A stretch of 64,000 nucleotides of DNA from Lachnospiraceae bacterium (GTDB lineage Bacteria > Bacillota_A > Clostridia > Lachnospirales > Lachnospiraceae): contig JAFUOI010000003.1 of assembly GCA_017482005.1 (NCBI GenBank), positions 62,001 to 126,000 on the forward strand, given 5' to 3'. The first letter of the stretch is position 1, and every line of letters starts with the position of its first letter. Shown piece after piece: positions 1 through 8,822 of this stretch. The notes beneath the pieces are model-generated. The model had not been told where the DNA came from and made no database searches. It worked only from the letters and a program-made list of their open reading frames with translations. Made by a program: the position numbers and the translations under genes.

Positions 1-616
1 CAGACAACAGGATGAAATGAAAGATCTTATCGACAAAAAGCAGCTTGAGATTGAAGAATATGAATCGGATATTTCCAATAAAGAAAAAGCCATCAAAGAA
101 TACGAAGAAATGATTGAGGCTCAGAACAGCATTATCAGTGCGCTGGAAGCTTCGGTGGCAGCGGCTAAAGCCAAAAGAGAGCAGATGAATGTATCCGGTA
201 ACAGTGCAGGCAATGCTTCTTACAGTGGCGGTGCCTTTTGTTGGCCGGCTCCGTCCTATACGCGAATTTCTGATGATTACGGCTGGCGTACACATCCGAC
301 GCTCGGGGTACAGCAGTTTCATAACGGAGTGGATATGGCAGCACCGAGCGGAAGTCCGATACTTGCAGCGGCCGATGGTTCTGTGGTGGCCGCTACATAT
401 AATGCAACTATGGGAAATTATGTAATGATTGATCATGGCGGCGGGCTGTTTACGATTTACATGCATGCATCGGCGCTGTATGTTTCATCGGGGCAGCAGG
501 TTTCGAAAGGAGATGAGATTGCGGCAGTAGGGTCTACCGGACGGTCTACGGGTCCGCATCTTCATTTTGGCGTCCGTTTGAACGGAAGTTATGCGAATCC
601 TTGGAATTATTTGTAA
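1..616 (+). CDS. Coiled-coil M23 peptidase (EnvC/PcsB-like murein hydrolase), 5' end missing
   Basis: The reading frame is open to the left edge, so the true start lies outside the window. The visible part begins with about 55 residues of charged, heptad-like coiled coil, then a Gly/Ser-rich linker, then a C-terminal M23 (LytM) metallopeptidase domain. Zinc ligands are visible as His (codon 320-322) and Asp (332-334) in HNGVD, and the HLH pair (557-565) supplies the catalytic and third zinc-binding His. Proteins of this shape cleave peptidoglycan cross-links during division, with the coiled coil acting as a regulatory arm usually contacted by FtsEX. The next gene is a carboxy-terminal protease 18 bp downstream, an arrangement often preceded by ftsE-ftsX. 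That upstream context is an inference. Confidence 0.9.
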   Translation, partial: RQQDEMKDLIDKKQLEIEEYESDISNKEKAIKEYEEMIEAQNSIISALEASVAAAKAKREQMNVSGNSAGNASYSGGAFCWPAPSYTRISDDYGWRTHPTLGVQQFHNGVDMAAPSGSPILAAADGSVVAATYNATMGNYVMIDHGGGLFTIYMHASALYVSSGQQVSKGDEIAAVGSTGRSTGPHLHFGVRLNGSYANPWNYL

Positions 617-634
617 GTGAAAGGGAAAGAATAG

Positions 635-1957
635 TTGAGTGATATGATGCATGATATAGACGAAGTGGAGAAGAGAGAACAAACCGATCAGGAAATGCTT
701 GACCGTTTGGAACAACAGAAAAGGGAAAAACGTGAAATGAAGCGCAACTGGTTTGCAGGCGGTATGATTGCAGGCCTGATAATGTCCATCGTGATTACGT
801 GTATTGTCTGGATTGTCGGAATAAATGACGGCCGTTCGGTTGGATTGATCGGAAAAGATGCAGAGCAGACAGAAGCAGAAGAGAGTGTTGTTAACGAACA
901 GGTACAACAGAAGCTCCGTGTTTTGGAAGACAGTATCAACGAATATTATCTCGGTGAAGTATCAAAGCAGGATTTGGAAGAGGGATTGTATTACGGTCTT
1001 GTGGAAGCGACGGGGGATCCGTATTCAGCCTACTTTACAGCAAAAGAGATGGAGGAACTTCGGGAATCTACTACCGGAATATATTACGGAATCGGAGCAT
1101 ATATAGGTCTGGATGCGGATACGCAGTATTGTAAGATCACGGGTATAATTCCCAATACTCCGGCTGAGGAGTCGGGATTGAAAGCGGAGGATCTTATTGT
1201 AAAAGTGGATGGACAGGATGCCTTTGGTATGACGACAACAGAGATTGTCGAACTTATCAAGGGAGAAGAAAATACCGAGGTTGTATTAACAATCTTCCGT
1301 ACCGGAGAAGAAGATTACCTTGATATTACCGTGACGAGAAGACGTGTGGAGGCACCTACCGTCAATTACGAAATGAAAGACGGTGGTATGGCATACATTC
1401 AGATTACGCAGTTTGAGGAAGTAACGACCGAGCAGTTTGCGGAGAAGCTTGAACAGGCAAGAGCGGACGGAATGAAAGGTCTGATTCTGGATCTGAGAAG
1501 TAATCCGGGAGGAACGTTATATAGCGTTGTTGAGATTTCGCGGATGCTTCTTCCGGAAGGATTAATCGTATACATGGAAGACAAAAAAGGGGAACGTGAT
1601 GAATATGCCTGTGACGGTAAGCGGCAGCTGGAAGTGCCTCTTGTTGTTCTTATAAATGAAAACAGTGCATCAGCAGCGGAAATTCTTGCCGGTGCAGTTA
1701 AGGATTATGGTATCGGAACCCTCGTGGGAGAGAAAACTTTCGGCAAAGGTATTGTGCAGAAGGTATTCGGTATTACAGACGGATCCGGAGTAAAGCTTAC
1801 GATCAGCCATTACTATACTCCGAAGGGAAATGATATCCATGAAGTCGGTGTTGAACCGGATGAGAAAGTGGAACTTGATGTGGAAGCATATGTGGAAGAC
1901 GGAACGGACAATCAGCTTCAGCGGGCTGTGGAAATTCTGTCGGGAGAAATAAAATAA
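635..1957 (+). CDS. ctpA: S41 carboxy-terminal processing protease (CtpA-like)
   Basis: A 440-residue membrane-anchored serine protease of the tail-specific protease family. There is a charged cytoplasmic N-terminus (about 1-38), one membrane segment (about 39-63), a PDZ domain (about 140-225) and an S41 catalytic domain. The Ser/Lys dyad is Ser346 in the NSASAAE motif and Lys371 in FGKGIVQ, with the usual 25-residue spacing, and the family motif DLRSNPGG lies upstream. It acts outside the cytoplasmic membrane, trimming or degrading envelope proteins, and M23 hydrolases are plausible substrates given its neighbour. The start is TTG at 635, preceded by AAAGGGAAAG. ATG at 644 is an alternative. 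Its stop overlaps the next start by one base. Confidence 0.93.
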   Translation: MSDMMHDIDEVEKREQTDQEMLDRLEQQKREKREMKRNWFAGGMIAGLIMSIVITCIVWIVGINDGRSVGLIGKDAEQTEAEESVVNEQVQQKLRVLEDSINEYYLGEVSKQDLEEGLYYGLVEATGDPYSAYFTAKEMEELRESTTGIYYGIGAYIGLDADTQYCKITGIIPNTPAEESGLKAEDLIVKVDGQDAFGMTTTEIVELIKGEENTEVVLTIFRTGEEDYLDITVTRRRVEAPTVNYEMKDGGMAYIQITQFEEVTTEQFAEKLEQARADGMKGLILDLRSNPGGTLYSVVEISRMLLPEGLIVYMEDKKGERDEYACDGKRQLEVPLVVLINENSASAAEILAGAVKDYGIGTLVGEKTFGKGIVQKVFGITDGSGVKLTISHYYTPKGNDIHEVGVEPDEKVELDVEAYVEDGTDNQLQRAVEILSGEIK

Positions 1958-2850
1958 TGAAACAGGCCTATTTAATTACGGCGTACAAGGATGCATCATC
2001 TTTGTTTGAACTGGCAGAGCTTTTTGCAAAGACAGGATACGTCTATATTCATATTGACAAGAAGAGTAAAACAATCACAGATGATGATATAGAGCGGCTC
2101 AATCACATTCCGGGATGTGCTGCAATACGTAAGTATGACATTAAATGGGGCGGATTTAACCATGTACGCGCGATTCTGGAACTGCTTATGATGGCGGTTT
2201 CCAATCACGATGTGGCGTACATGCACATGCTGACAGGAGAAGATTTTCCCCTTGTATCACCGGAGAAATTGGATGAAATGTTTCTGTCGGAGAAACAGAT
2301 TTATATGAGTTATATTAAACCGGAGGATCTTCCGGAGACGGTGACGGTGCGTTACCGGTATTACAATTGGTTTCAGGACAGGAATGTAAAAAACAAAGCA
2401 CTTTGGATGTTACAGCATCTCACGGTGCTGTTGCAAAAAGCTGTTGGAGTGTTCCGTGATGGGATTGGGGAGTTTAACCTTATCTACAAAGGGCTTGTCT
2501 ATATTTCGATGCCAAAGGAAGCAGCGGCTTATGTTGTAGAGTATGTGGCGCGTCATGAAGATTTTTTGGAAGATTTGTACAAATGTCAGGTGCCGGAGGA
2601 GTTTTTTTTCCAGACGTTGTTTATGAACAGCAATGAATGGTCACAGCAGGTAACGGACAGGGAACTCCGTTATATGGACTGGAGCCGCGGCGATGGGGCG
2701 AGTCCGTGTTATCTGACGGAAGAGGATTATGATAAGATAATGGAAAGCGGTTGTCTGTTTGCCCGTAAGTTTCATCCTGAGACATCGGAGGCACTTCGCA
2801 ATAAATTAAGAAAAGAAATAGGAATTGTGAATGGAGCAAGGTATAGTTAA
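1957..2850 (+). CDS. Core-2/I-branching-type glycosyltransferase (GT14 family)
   Basis: A 297-residue cytoplasmic or peripheral protein resembling the Core-2/I-branching enzyme family (GT14). The N-terminus has the family pattern YLITAYKD followed by VYIHIDKKS, then the WGGFNHVRA and MLTGEDFPL blocks typical of this family. Eukaryotic members add branching GlcNAc, and bacterial members include xylosyl- and other glycosyltransferases of surface polymers, so the sugar here cannot be named. The gene is translationally coupled to the protease (one-base overlap) and has GGGAGA upstream. Its placement between envelope genes suggests a role in cell-surface glycan synthesis, which is an inference. 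Confidence 0.8.
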   Translation: MKQAYLITAYKDASSLFELAELFAKTGYVYIHIDKKSKTITDDDIERLNHIPGCAAIRKYDIKWGGFNHVRAILELLMMAVSNHDVAYMHMLTGEDFPLVSPEKLDEMFLSEKQIYMSYIKPEDLPETVTVRYRYYNWFQDRNVKNKALWMLQHLTVLLQKAVGVFRDGIGEFNLIYKGLVYISMPKEAAAYVVEYVARHEDFLEDLYKCQVPEEFFFQTLFMNSNEWSQQVTDRELRYMDWSRGDGASPCYLTEEDYDKIMESGCLFARKFHPETSEALRNKLRKEIGIVNGARYS

Positions 2851-2863
2851 GGAGGGCAAGTTG

Positions 2864-4213
2864 GTGCACATCACTCAGACATTAAGTGAATTTGTATATG
2901 AATTAAAATATGAGGACTTACCGTATGAGGTTGTTTTGACAACGCAGAAGTATATTCTGGATTATTATGCTGCGTGTTTTGCAGGAATGAAAGTCAATAA
3001 GAATTTTAACGAAGCGGTGTTAGATGTTGTTTTGGATATGGGTGGAAAGCAAGAGTGTGATTTCATTTTATCTGACCGGAGAATACCATGTGCAAATGCC
3101 GCATTTTTGAGTGCCTGTTATGCTCATGGGGCAGATATGGATGATGGAAACAGTAAAGCGATGGGGCATATTGGGGCTCATGTGATTTCAACAGTTATGA
3201 CATTGGCACAGGTGCTACATAGCGATGGAAAACAGGTGGTTACAGCCATCAATGTTGGATATGATATATATAATCGCATTGCGGCGGCGCTTCAACCGGG
3301 ATTGGTGAGAAGAGGCTTTCATTCAACGGGAACAGTTGGAGCGATTGCGTGCGGGGCTGCTTGTGCAAAGTTGATGGGAATGGATGTGCAGGGAATTTAT
3401 TATACCATGGCTCTCTGTGCAATACAGGCAAGCGGTCTTATTTTGATTGCTGAGAGTGGGCAATGTTGTAAACCGATTAATCCGGCGAATGCTGCAAAAA
3501 CAGGTATAATGTCGGCGCGGATTATTGAAAAAGGAATCGAGAGTTCTTGGTATCCTCTGGAAAGCAGCAAAGGATTTTTTCATGCAATGAGTGATGAGGT
3601 GGATGAAGAAATACTTTTAAAAGATTTGGGAAAGACATTTACTATATGTGAGAGCTATATGAAGCCGTATCCGTCGTGCAGACATACACATTGCGGTATA
3701 GATTGTGTACTTGCTTTACGCGAAAAAATTGCGGCAATAGATGAGATTGAAAGTATAAAAGTGTATATATACGGAAATGCTATTCGGATTGCAGGGCAGA
3801 TTATCGAACCGAAAACTTCGGATGATACTAAGTTTTCTATTCATTATTCTATGGCGGCGGCACTTGTCAGAGGGCATTTCAATTTATCGGATCTTGACAT
3901 TTCAGGGGTGGAGCAGCTCAGACCTCTGATTGGGAAGATAGAGTTGATTGAAGATGAATCGATGGAAGACAGGTCATGCGGTGTGAGAGGATGTCGGACG
4001 GTAATCAGGATGTCAGACGGGACGGAGTATGAAGAGATGGTCCGTATTCCGTATGGGGATGCAACCAATCCGATGGGGATTGAGGATCTCTGCAAAAAGT
4101 TGAATGACTGCGCAGATGGGATACTTTCGCAGCAGCAGCAGGATGTGCTTGTGAAAAATATATTAGGTATTGAACAAATGCATAAAATAGATACAATAAA
4201 TCTATACAAATAA
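2864..4213 (+). CDS. MmgE/PrpD family protein
   Basis: A 449-residue member of the MmgE/PrpD family, which includes 2-methylcitrate dehydratase, cis-aconitate decarboxylase and iminodisuccinate epimerase. Visible family blocks are AHGADMDDGN near residue 95, GFHSTGTVGA near 155, the NAAKTGIMSA stretch, and KPYPSCRHTH near 270. The substrate cannot be assigned. No methylcitrate synthase or methylisocitrate lyase gene is nearby, so a propionate cycle role is unlikely. AGGAGG at 2850-2855 favours GTG 2864 as start (8-nt spacing) over TTG 2861 or ATG 2831, which would overlap the preceding gene. It directly precedes an acyl-activating enzyme (21-bp gap), suggesting that it makes or modifies the acid used by the Dlt-like cassette. 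That link is speculative. Confidence 0.85.
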   Translation: MHITQTLSEFVYELKYEDLPYEVVLTTQKYILDYYAACFAGMKVNKNFNEAVLDVVLDMGGKQECDFILSDRRIPCANAAFLSACYAHGADMDDGNSKAMGHIGAHVISTVMTLAQVLHSDGKQVVTAINVGYDIYNRIAAALQPGLVRRGFHSTGTVGAIACGAACAKLMGMDVQGIYYTMALCAIQASGLILIAESGQCCKPINPANAAKTGIMSARIIEKGIESSWYPLESSKGFFHAMSDEVDEEILLKDLGKTFTICESYMKPYPSCRHTHCGIDCVLALREKIAAIDEIESIKVYIYGNAIRIAGQIIEPKTSDDTKFSIHYSMAAALVRGHFNLSDLDISGVEQLRPLIGKIELIEDESMEDRSCGVRGCRTVIRMSDGTEYEEMVRIPYGDATNPMGIEDLCKKLNDCADGILSQQQQDVLVKNILGIEQMHKIDTINLYK

Positions 4214-4234
4214 AAAACACGACAGGAGAGAAAA

Positions 4235-5695
4235 ATGAATTCAATTGTAGAATCAGTTGCAAAATATGCTTCGGTATATCCGGAGAAAACAGCGGTAATA
4301 GCAAATGACTGTGCTATTTCATATGAACAACTTTGGAAGGAAGTTCGGGGATTTGCCAACTATATAAAGTCATGCGGATTTTCTGAAGGGACAAAGATTG
4401 TTGTAAAATCAGATTCGGATATATGGTTTGCAGTGGCATGTTTTGCCATTCATCTCTCGGGAGGAGTTCATATTCCTTTGGAGAAAACGATAGGTGTGAG
4501 TGGTCTTGAAGATGTGGCACAACAGCTTGGAGCATCCATGGTGATTGCAGATATTGAGGCAAAGGGTAACTTTGTTTTAGTAGATTCAAAGAAGGTGCGC
4601 GATATTGGGGCAGAAAAATATGATGAATCAACAGAGTATACTTTTCCTGCTTCGGATATGGTTTGCGACATGATGTTCACTACCGGAACGACAGGTAAAT
4701 CAAAAGGTGTCGTGGTTTCACATAAAGCGGTTGTTGCGGTGGCGGAGAATGTACAGTATGGGGCGGAAATCATTGAAGATAATGTATATCTTGTCCCGGC
4801 ACCAATCAATCATGCGTCAGCAATCCGTAAATTATATGTTAGTATGTTGACGGGAACAACCGTAGTGTTATTAGATGGATTTCGTGATATTAAAAAGTTC
4901 TATGCCTGCATAGAAAAATATGGTGTAACATCGATTTTAATGCCGCCGTCTGCAGTGCGTATGATACTTATGCTTTCTAAAAAAGAGTTGGCAAAATATT
5001 CAGATCAGTTGCATCATATTCATACAGGATCTGCAGCGTTTCCGGAAGCGGATAAAGAGCTTCTGTGTGAAATTCTGCCGAATACAAGACTCTATTTCGC
5101 TTATGGATCTTCTGAGGCCGGATGTGTGAGTATGTTTGACTATTCGAAAAACAGAGGCCTTATAAGCTGTGTAGGTAAACCGAATAAAAATGCACACATT
5201 TTTATAGTGGATGACGATCGCAAAGAAATCAAGTCTTCCGCTTCCAATCAGGGGCTTATTGCAATCAGCGGGGATGTCGTGATGAATGAATACTATAATG
5301 AGCCCGAGCTGACAAAAGAAGTATTGTGCGATGGTGTTGTTTATACAAATGATATGGGATATATAGATGAAAACGGATATATCTATATGTTGGGACGACG
5401 TGGAGATGTGATTAGTATCGGAGGCCTTAAGATTGCCCCGACAGAAGTCGAGAATGTGGTTCTTCGTTATCCGGGTATTATGGAATGTGCTTGTTTTGCT
5501 GTTGAGGATAGAATGGGTGGTGCTGTTCCTAAGTTAAATATCGTTGAAGAAAAAGGTGTACAGGTAGATGTTACTGAATTAAAGAAATATATGGCAGAAT
5601 ATTTGGAGGCATTTAAGATTCCGAAAAAAGTAGAAAAGGTAGAGGAGATCCCGAAGACTGCAAACGGAAAAATTAATCGAAAAGAGCTGAGATAA
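4235..5695 (+). CDS. AMP-forming acyl-activating ligase (DltA-like / acyl-CoA synthetase family)
   Basis: A 486-residue adenylate-forming enzyme of the ANL superfamily. The P-loop-like motif TTGTTGKSKG is at about residue 150, YGSSEAG at about 290, the ATP-binding aspartate region TNDMGYIDENG at about 370, the hinge GRRGD at about 390, and the C-terminal catalytic lysine in TANGKINRKEL at the very end. It should adenylate a carboxylic acid and pass it to a phosphopantetheine thiol. The carrier protein encoded 141 bp downstream is the obvious acceptor, as with DltA and DltC. The size is near that of DltA, but D-alanine specificity cannot be claimed. The RBS is AGGAG at 4224-4228. Confidence 0.88.
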   Translation: MNSIVESVAKYASVYPEKTAVIANDCAISYEQLWKEVRGFANYIKSCGFSEGTKIVVKSDSDIWFAVACFAIHLSGGVHIPLEKTIGVSGLEDVAQQLGASMVIADIEAKGNFVLVDSKKVRDIGAEKYDESTEYTFPASDMVCDMMFTTGTTGKSKGVVVSHKAVVAVAENVQYGAEIIEDNVYLVPAPINHASAIRKLYVSMLTGTTVVLLDGFRDIKKFYACIEKYGVTSILMPPSAVRMILMLSKKELAKYSDQLHHIHTGSAAFPEADKELLCEILPNTRLYFAYGSSEAGCVSMFDYSKNRGLISCVGKPNKNAHIFIVDDDRKEIKSSASNQGLIAISGDVVMNEYYNEPELTKEVLCDGVVYTNDMGYIDENGYIYMLGRRGDVISIGGLKIAPTEVENVVLRYPGIMECACFAVEDRMGGAVPKLNIVEEKGVQVDVTELKKYMAEYLEAFKIPKKVEKVEEIPKTANGKINRKELR

Positions 5696-5724
5696 CTGTT
5701 TGATGCCTTTATAGAGGTCTTTCG

Positions 5725-5753
5725 TTGACTTGTTATCGAAAATGTGATATCTT
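5725..5753 (+). promoter_or_regulatory. Putative sigma-A promoter ahead of the acyl carrier gene
   Basis: TTGACT at 5725-5730 and TATCTT at 5748-5753 are separated by 17 bases. This lies in the 141-bp gap after the ligase gene, the longest gap inside the cassette. It would let carrier, MBOAT and SGNH genes be transcribed independently of the upstream genes. It is read by eye only. Confidence 0.5.
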
Positions 5754-5836
5754 TTAGGCGTTGATTATAATTGCTACTGTGCAGAGCAGATGGGCGATAT
5801 TTTGATTTTATACAAAGAAAGTACAGAGGTGTAAAA

Positions 5837-6067
5837 ATGGAGAGAGTACTCGAGATTCTTAAAAGTGTAAGAGATGACATTGATTATGAAAATGAAAAAT
5901 CATTAGTTGACGATGGAATATTGGATTCGTTTGATATTGTCGGAATTGTCAGTGAATTGATTGAAGAATACGAAATTGAGATTACAATCAATGATATGAC
6001 TTCTGATAATTTTAATAATGTAGAAGCTATATATGCAATGGTAAACAGATTGTTGGAAGAAATTTAA
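5837..6067 (+). CDS. Acyl carrier protein (DltC-like)
   Basis: A 76-residue acidic carrier protein. The phosphopantetheine attachment site is the Ser in DDGILDSFDIV (about residue 32), preceded by the usual Asp. The LVDDGILDS stretch resembles DltC more than fatty-acid ACP, where DSLD is typical. It should carry an acyl group activated by the upstream ligase and deliver it to the MBOAT protein at the membrane. ATG 5837 is chosen because GAGGTG lies 5-10 bases upstream; an upstream in-frame ATG at 5771 has no comparable site. A hairpin follows the gene. Confidence 0.85.
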   Translation: MERVLEILKSVRDDIDYENEKSLVDDGILDSFDIVGIVSELIEEYEIEITINDMTSDNFNNVEAIYAMVNRLLEEI

Positions 6068-6079
6068 TTATGGAAAAAG

Positions 6080-6109
6080 AAAAGGCAACTTTTTTATAGG
6101 TTGCCTTTT
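6080..6109 (+). terminator. Hairpin between carrier and MBOAT genes (possible attenuating terminator)
   Basis: A 10-bp perfect stem (arms 6080-6089 and 6100-6109, 10-base loop) with A-rich left arm and T-rich right arm. The downstream T tract is short (TTTTG). It sits inside an operon, so it may act as a partial terminator giving more carrier than membrane protein, or as an mRNA end stabiliser. Confidence 0.5.
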
Positions 6110-6126
6110 GTGTGATGAGGTGAAAT

Positions 6127-7746
6127 ATGGCATATACATCATTTAATTTTATGCTGTTTTTGATATTGATTGTTGTTATATATTATGTGTGTCCAAAACG
6201 TATGCAGTGGTTGGTTCTGCTGACGGCGAGTTACTTTTTTTATTTATCAGCAGGTGTGGCGCAGATTCTCTTTATCGTTCCTACGACACTGATTACTTAC
6301 GGGTCAGCTCTTTGGATGCAGAAAATCCGTGATAATTATGTTGCAGAGATAAAGGCGGCCGGAGCGGATTTGGATAAAGAACAAAAGAAGGAAAGGAAGA
6401 AAGCAGCCGGAGCGAAAATTCATAAAGTACAGGTGCTGACAGTACTTTTGTGTTTAGTTGTTCTTGCGGTGGTTAAGTATACCAATTCTTTGATTGGAAA
6501 TGTAAACATATTGTTTGGAATTTTCGGATACAATCAAGAAATTCCGTTTATTAATATAATTGTTCCGCTTGGTATATCTTTTTATACATTTCAGTCTATG
6601 GGATACGTGATTGATATTGGAAGAGGAAAATATGAGGCAGAAAGACATTTAGGAAGATATGCGCTTTTTGTATCCTTCTTTCCTACGATTGTACAGGGAC
6701 CGATTAATCGATACGATGAATTGGGTGTGCAGTTTTCCAAAGCGCACAAACTTGAGTACAATAATATAAAGTTTGGTATCCAGCTCATGCTATGGGGCTT
6801 TTTTAAAAAACTTGTAATTGCGGATCGGGCAGCGCCGATGGTGGCTGAGATTTTTGGAACGGAATATATGAATTATTCCGGAATTGTATTCCTTTTTGGA
6901 ATGTTTGTATATGCAGTTCAGATTTACACAGACTTTTCGGGAGGAATTGATATAGCAAGAGGTGCAGCACAGGTGTTGGATATTTATCTGCCACAGAACT
7001 TTGAGAGGCCGTATTTTTCGCAGTCGGTTGCGGAATATTGGCGCAGATGGCATATTACGCTTGGCGCATGGATGAGAGAGTATGTGTTTTATCCGGTTAT
7101 GTTATCGAAATTTGTGACCAAAGTTTCGAAATTTTTCCGCCAGAAAGGGATGAAAAATGCTGCAAAAAGAACTCCGTCCGTCATCACGCCGTTTGTTGTT
7201 TTTTTCCTCATCGGTATTTGGCATGGAGCAAGTTGGCAGTATATTGCATTCGGTTTATACAATGCAACTATAGTGGCAGGCGGAGTTCTTTTGGAACCGT
7301 TATTTAAAAAGATGGTTAACATGTTTCGTATCAATACAGAGGTGTTCAGCTGGAAACTGTTTCGAATTGTCAGAACCTTTATGGTGCTTGGTATATCAAA
7401 GATGCTTGTCTGTGCACCCGGGCTTGGGGCGGCGGTATATATGATTAAAAAGATATTTACAGACTTGTTAAGCGCGTCTAATCTTGATTTTATATTTGGA
7501 TTAAATAATGAAATTTATCGTCTCGGAGTAAATGAGAAAAATGTAAAAGCGTTAGCGTTTGCAACAGTAGTACTTTTGGTTGTAAGTATCTTGCAGGAAT
7601 GTGGGATTAAAATGCGCGAGACAATTGCAAAGCAAAATTTGATATTCCGATGGATTCTTTATCTGGGTATTTTGTATGTAATATTGGTATTTGGAATTTA
7701 TGGACCGGGATATGATGCCGCACAGTTTATTTATCAGGAATATTAG
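6127..7746 (+). CDS. MBOAT family membrane acyltransferase (DltB/AlgI-like)
   Basis: A 539-residue polytopic protein of the membrane-bound O-acyltransferase family. The core signature includes the WRRWHITLGAW block at about residue 305-315 and the catalytic His366 in GIWHGASW. It has N-terminal membrane segments, a charged cytoplasmic loop at about 75-100, and further membrane segments to the C-terminus. The family transfers acyl groups across or at the membrane to extracytoplasmic acceptors: DltB moves D-alanine from DltC, and AlgI/PatA move acetyl groups. At 539 residues it is longer than a typical DltB and closer to AlgI-type proteins. Its neighbours make the adjacent carrier protein the probable donor. 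RBS GAGGTG at 6117-6122. Confidence 0.9.
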   Translation: MAYTSFNFMLFLILIVVIYYVCPKRMQWLVLLTASYFFYLSAGVAQILFIVPTTLITYGSALWMQKIRDNYVAEIKAAGADLDKEQKKERKKAAGAKIHKVQVLTVLLCLVVLAVVKYTNSLIGNVNILFGIFGYNQEIPFINIIVPLGISFYTFQSMGYVIDIGRGKYEAERHLGRYALFVSFFPTIVQGPINRYDELGVQFSKAHKLEYNNIKFGIQLMLWGFFKKLVIADRAAPMVAEIFGTEYMNYSGIVFLFGMFVYAVQIYTDFSGGIDIARGAAQVLDIYLPQNFERPYFSQSVAEYWRRWHITLGAWMREYVFYPVMLSKFVTKVSKFFRQKGMKNAAKRTPSVITPFVVFFLIGIWHGASWQYIAFGLYNATIVAGGVLLEPLFKKMVNMFRINTEVFSWKLFRIVRTFMVLGISKMLVCAPGLGAAVYMIKKIFTDLLSASNLDFIFGLNNEIYRLGVNEKNVKALAFATVVLLVVSILQECGIKMRETIAKQNLIFRWILYLGILYVILVFGIYGPGYDAAQFIYQEY

Positions 7747-7763
7747 AAAGAAAGTGAGTAGCT

Positions 7764-8822
7764 ATGAATAAAAAGGAAGTATTACGTTCCATTATTTTTC
7801 TGTGTTTGGTTGTTGTGCTTTTGCTGGGGTTATGTGACCTGTTTGAGACCGGTGACTCTCCTATGTCACGACGCTTTAAAAAATTTGACGAGTTGGAGCC
7901 TGACACGGTAGATGCTGTCATTGTCGGAACAAGTGGAGTGGACCGTTACTGGAATGCAGCCAAGGCATATGAGGATTATGGTATGACAGTATATCCGCTC
8001 TCTACGGACAGACAGCCGCCATGGCTTGTTCTCAATGCAATTAAAGAGGGCGAAAAACAGACACCGGAGTTGGTTATCATTGATATGAGACCATTTACGA
8101 AACCTTATGAAGCGGAAAAAGCTTCCAGCTATGATGCGTGGTCAAGGAGAGTTTTGGATGCGTTACCGTTTTTTTCGATGAATCGTGTGGACGCCATCAA
8201 TCGGACGAGAGAAGCGGTTGCAATGATTAATCCGGATGAAAAACCTGATTTGATTTCGCACTATTTAACGTTTGTCAAATTTCATACTAAATGGGAAAAG
8301 AAAAGTTTTACTTATACGGAAGTTGGGGATCAGTCGTCAGAATACTTAGGCTTTCGAATGGATGATGAAAAGACTATAAGAGTAGGAAATAAATTATATG
8401 AATCTGCCGTGACAGAGGAACGTGCAGAGCTGCATGAGGTGAATGAAGCATATTTTTATGAGTTGTTGGATTATTTGGATCAACAGGAATACGAAGTGCT
8501 TTTCTTTTGCTCGCCACACAGTATGAAGGAAGATAAAGTCAAAGTGCTTAACACGATGTGCGATATTCTGGATGAAAGAGGATATGATTATCTGATTGAT
8601 AGAGTCGAGAATGTGGAAGGTGCACAGCCGTATTATTATGACAGCAGCCACGTGAATTTCTATGGATCAGAATTATACATGGACTATTTCGCAAAATATC
8701 TTGATGAAAAATATGATCTCCCTGACCACAGAGGAGAGGAAGCGGTTGCCAAAGACTGGGACGGAGTGTATGACCGGATTAAAGAGCAGGTAGCTGCATG
8801 GGAAGCAGAAAGGGAAAAATGA
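7764..8822 (+). CDS. SGNH-type acyltransferase partner (DltD/AlgJ-like)
   Basis: A 352-residue protein with one N-terminal membrane segment (about residues 8-25) and an extracytoplasmic domain. GTSGVDRYW near residue 53 occupies the position of the nucleophile block of SGNH enzymes. DSSHVNFYG near residue 292-300 supplies the Asp-x-x-His pair of the catalytic triad. DltD and AlgJ/AlgX proteins have this design and complete the transfer from the MBOAT protein to the final polymer. It starts 17 bp after the MBOAT stop, consistent with a functional pair. The acceptor polymer is not known. Its stop overlaps the LysR start by four bases. Confidence 0.78.
   Translation: MNKKEVLRSIIFLCLVVVLLLGLCDLFETGDSPMSRRFKKFDELEPDTVDAVIVGTSGVDRYWNAAKAYEDYGMTVYPLSTDRQPPWLVLNAIKEGEKQTPELVIIDMRPFTKPYEAEKASSYDAWSRRVLDALPFFSMNRVDAINRTREAVAMINPDEKPDLISHYLTFVKFHTKWEKKSFTYTEVGDQSSEYLGFRMDDEKTIRVGNKLYESAVTEERAELHEVNEAYFYELLDYLDQQEYEVLFFCSPHSMKEDKVKVLNTMCDILDERGYDYLIDRVENVEGAQPYYYDSSHVNFYGSELYMDYFAKYLDEKYDLPDHRGEEAVAKDWDGVYDRIKEQVAAWEAEREK

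Noticed and set aside
5771..5836. Upstream ATG as start of the carrier protein
   Set aside because: It would add 22 residues not found in carrier proteins, and it lacks a ribosome site, unlike ATG 5837.
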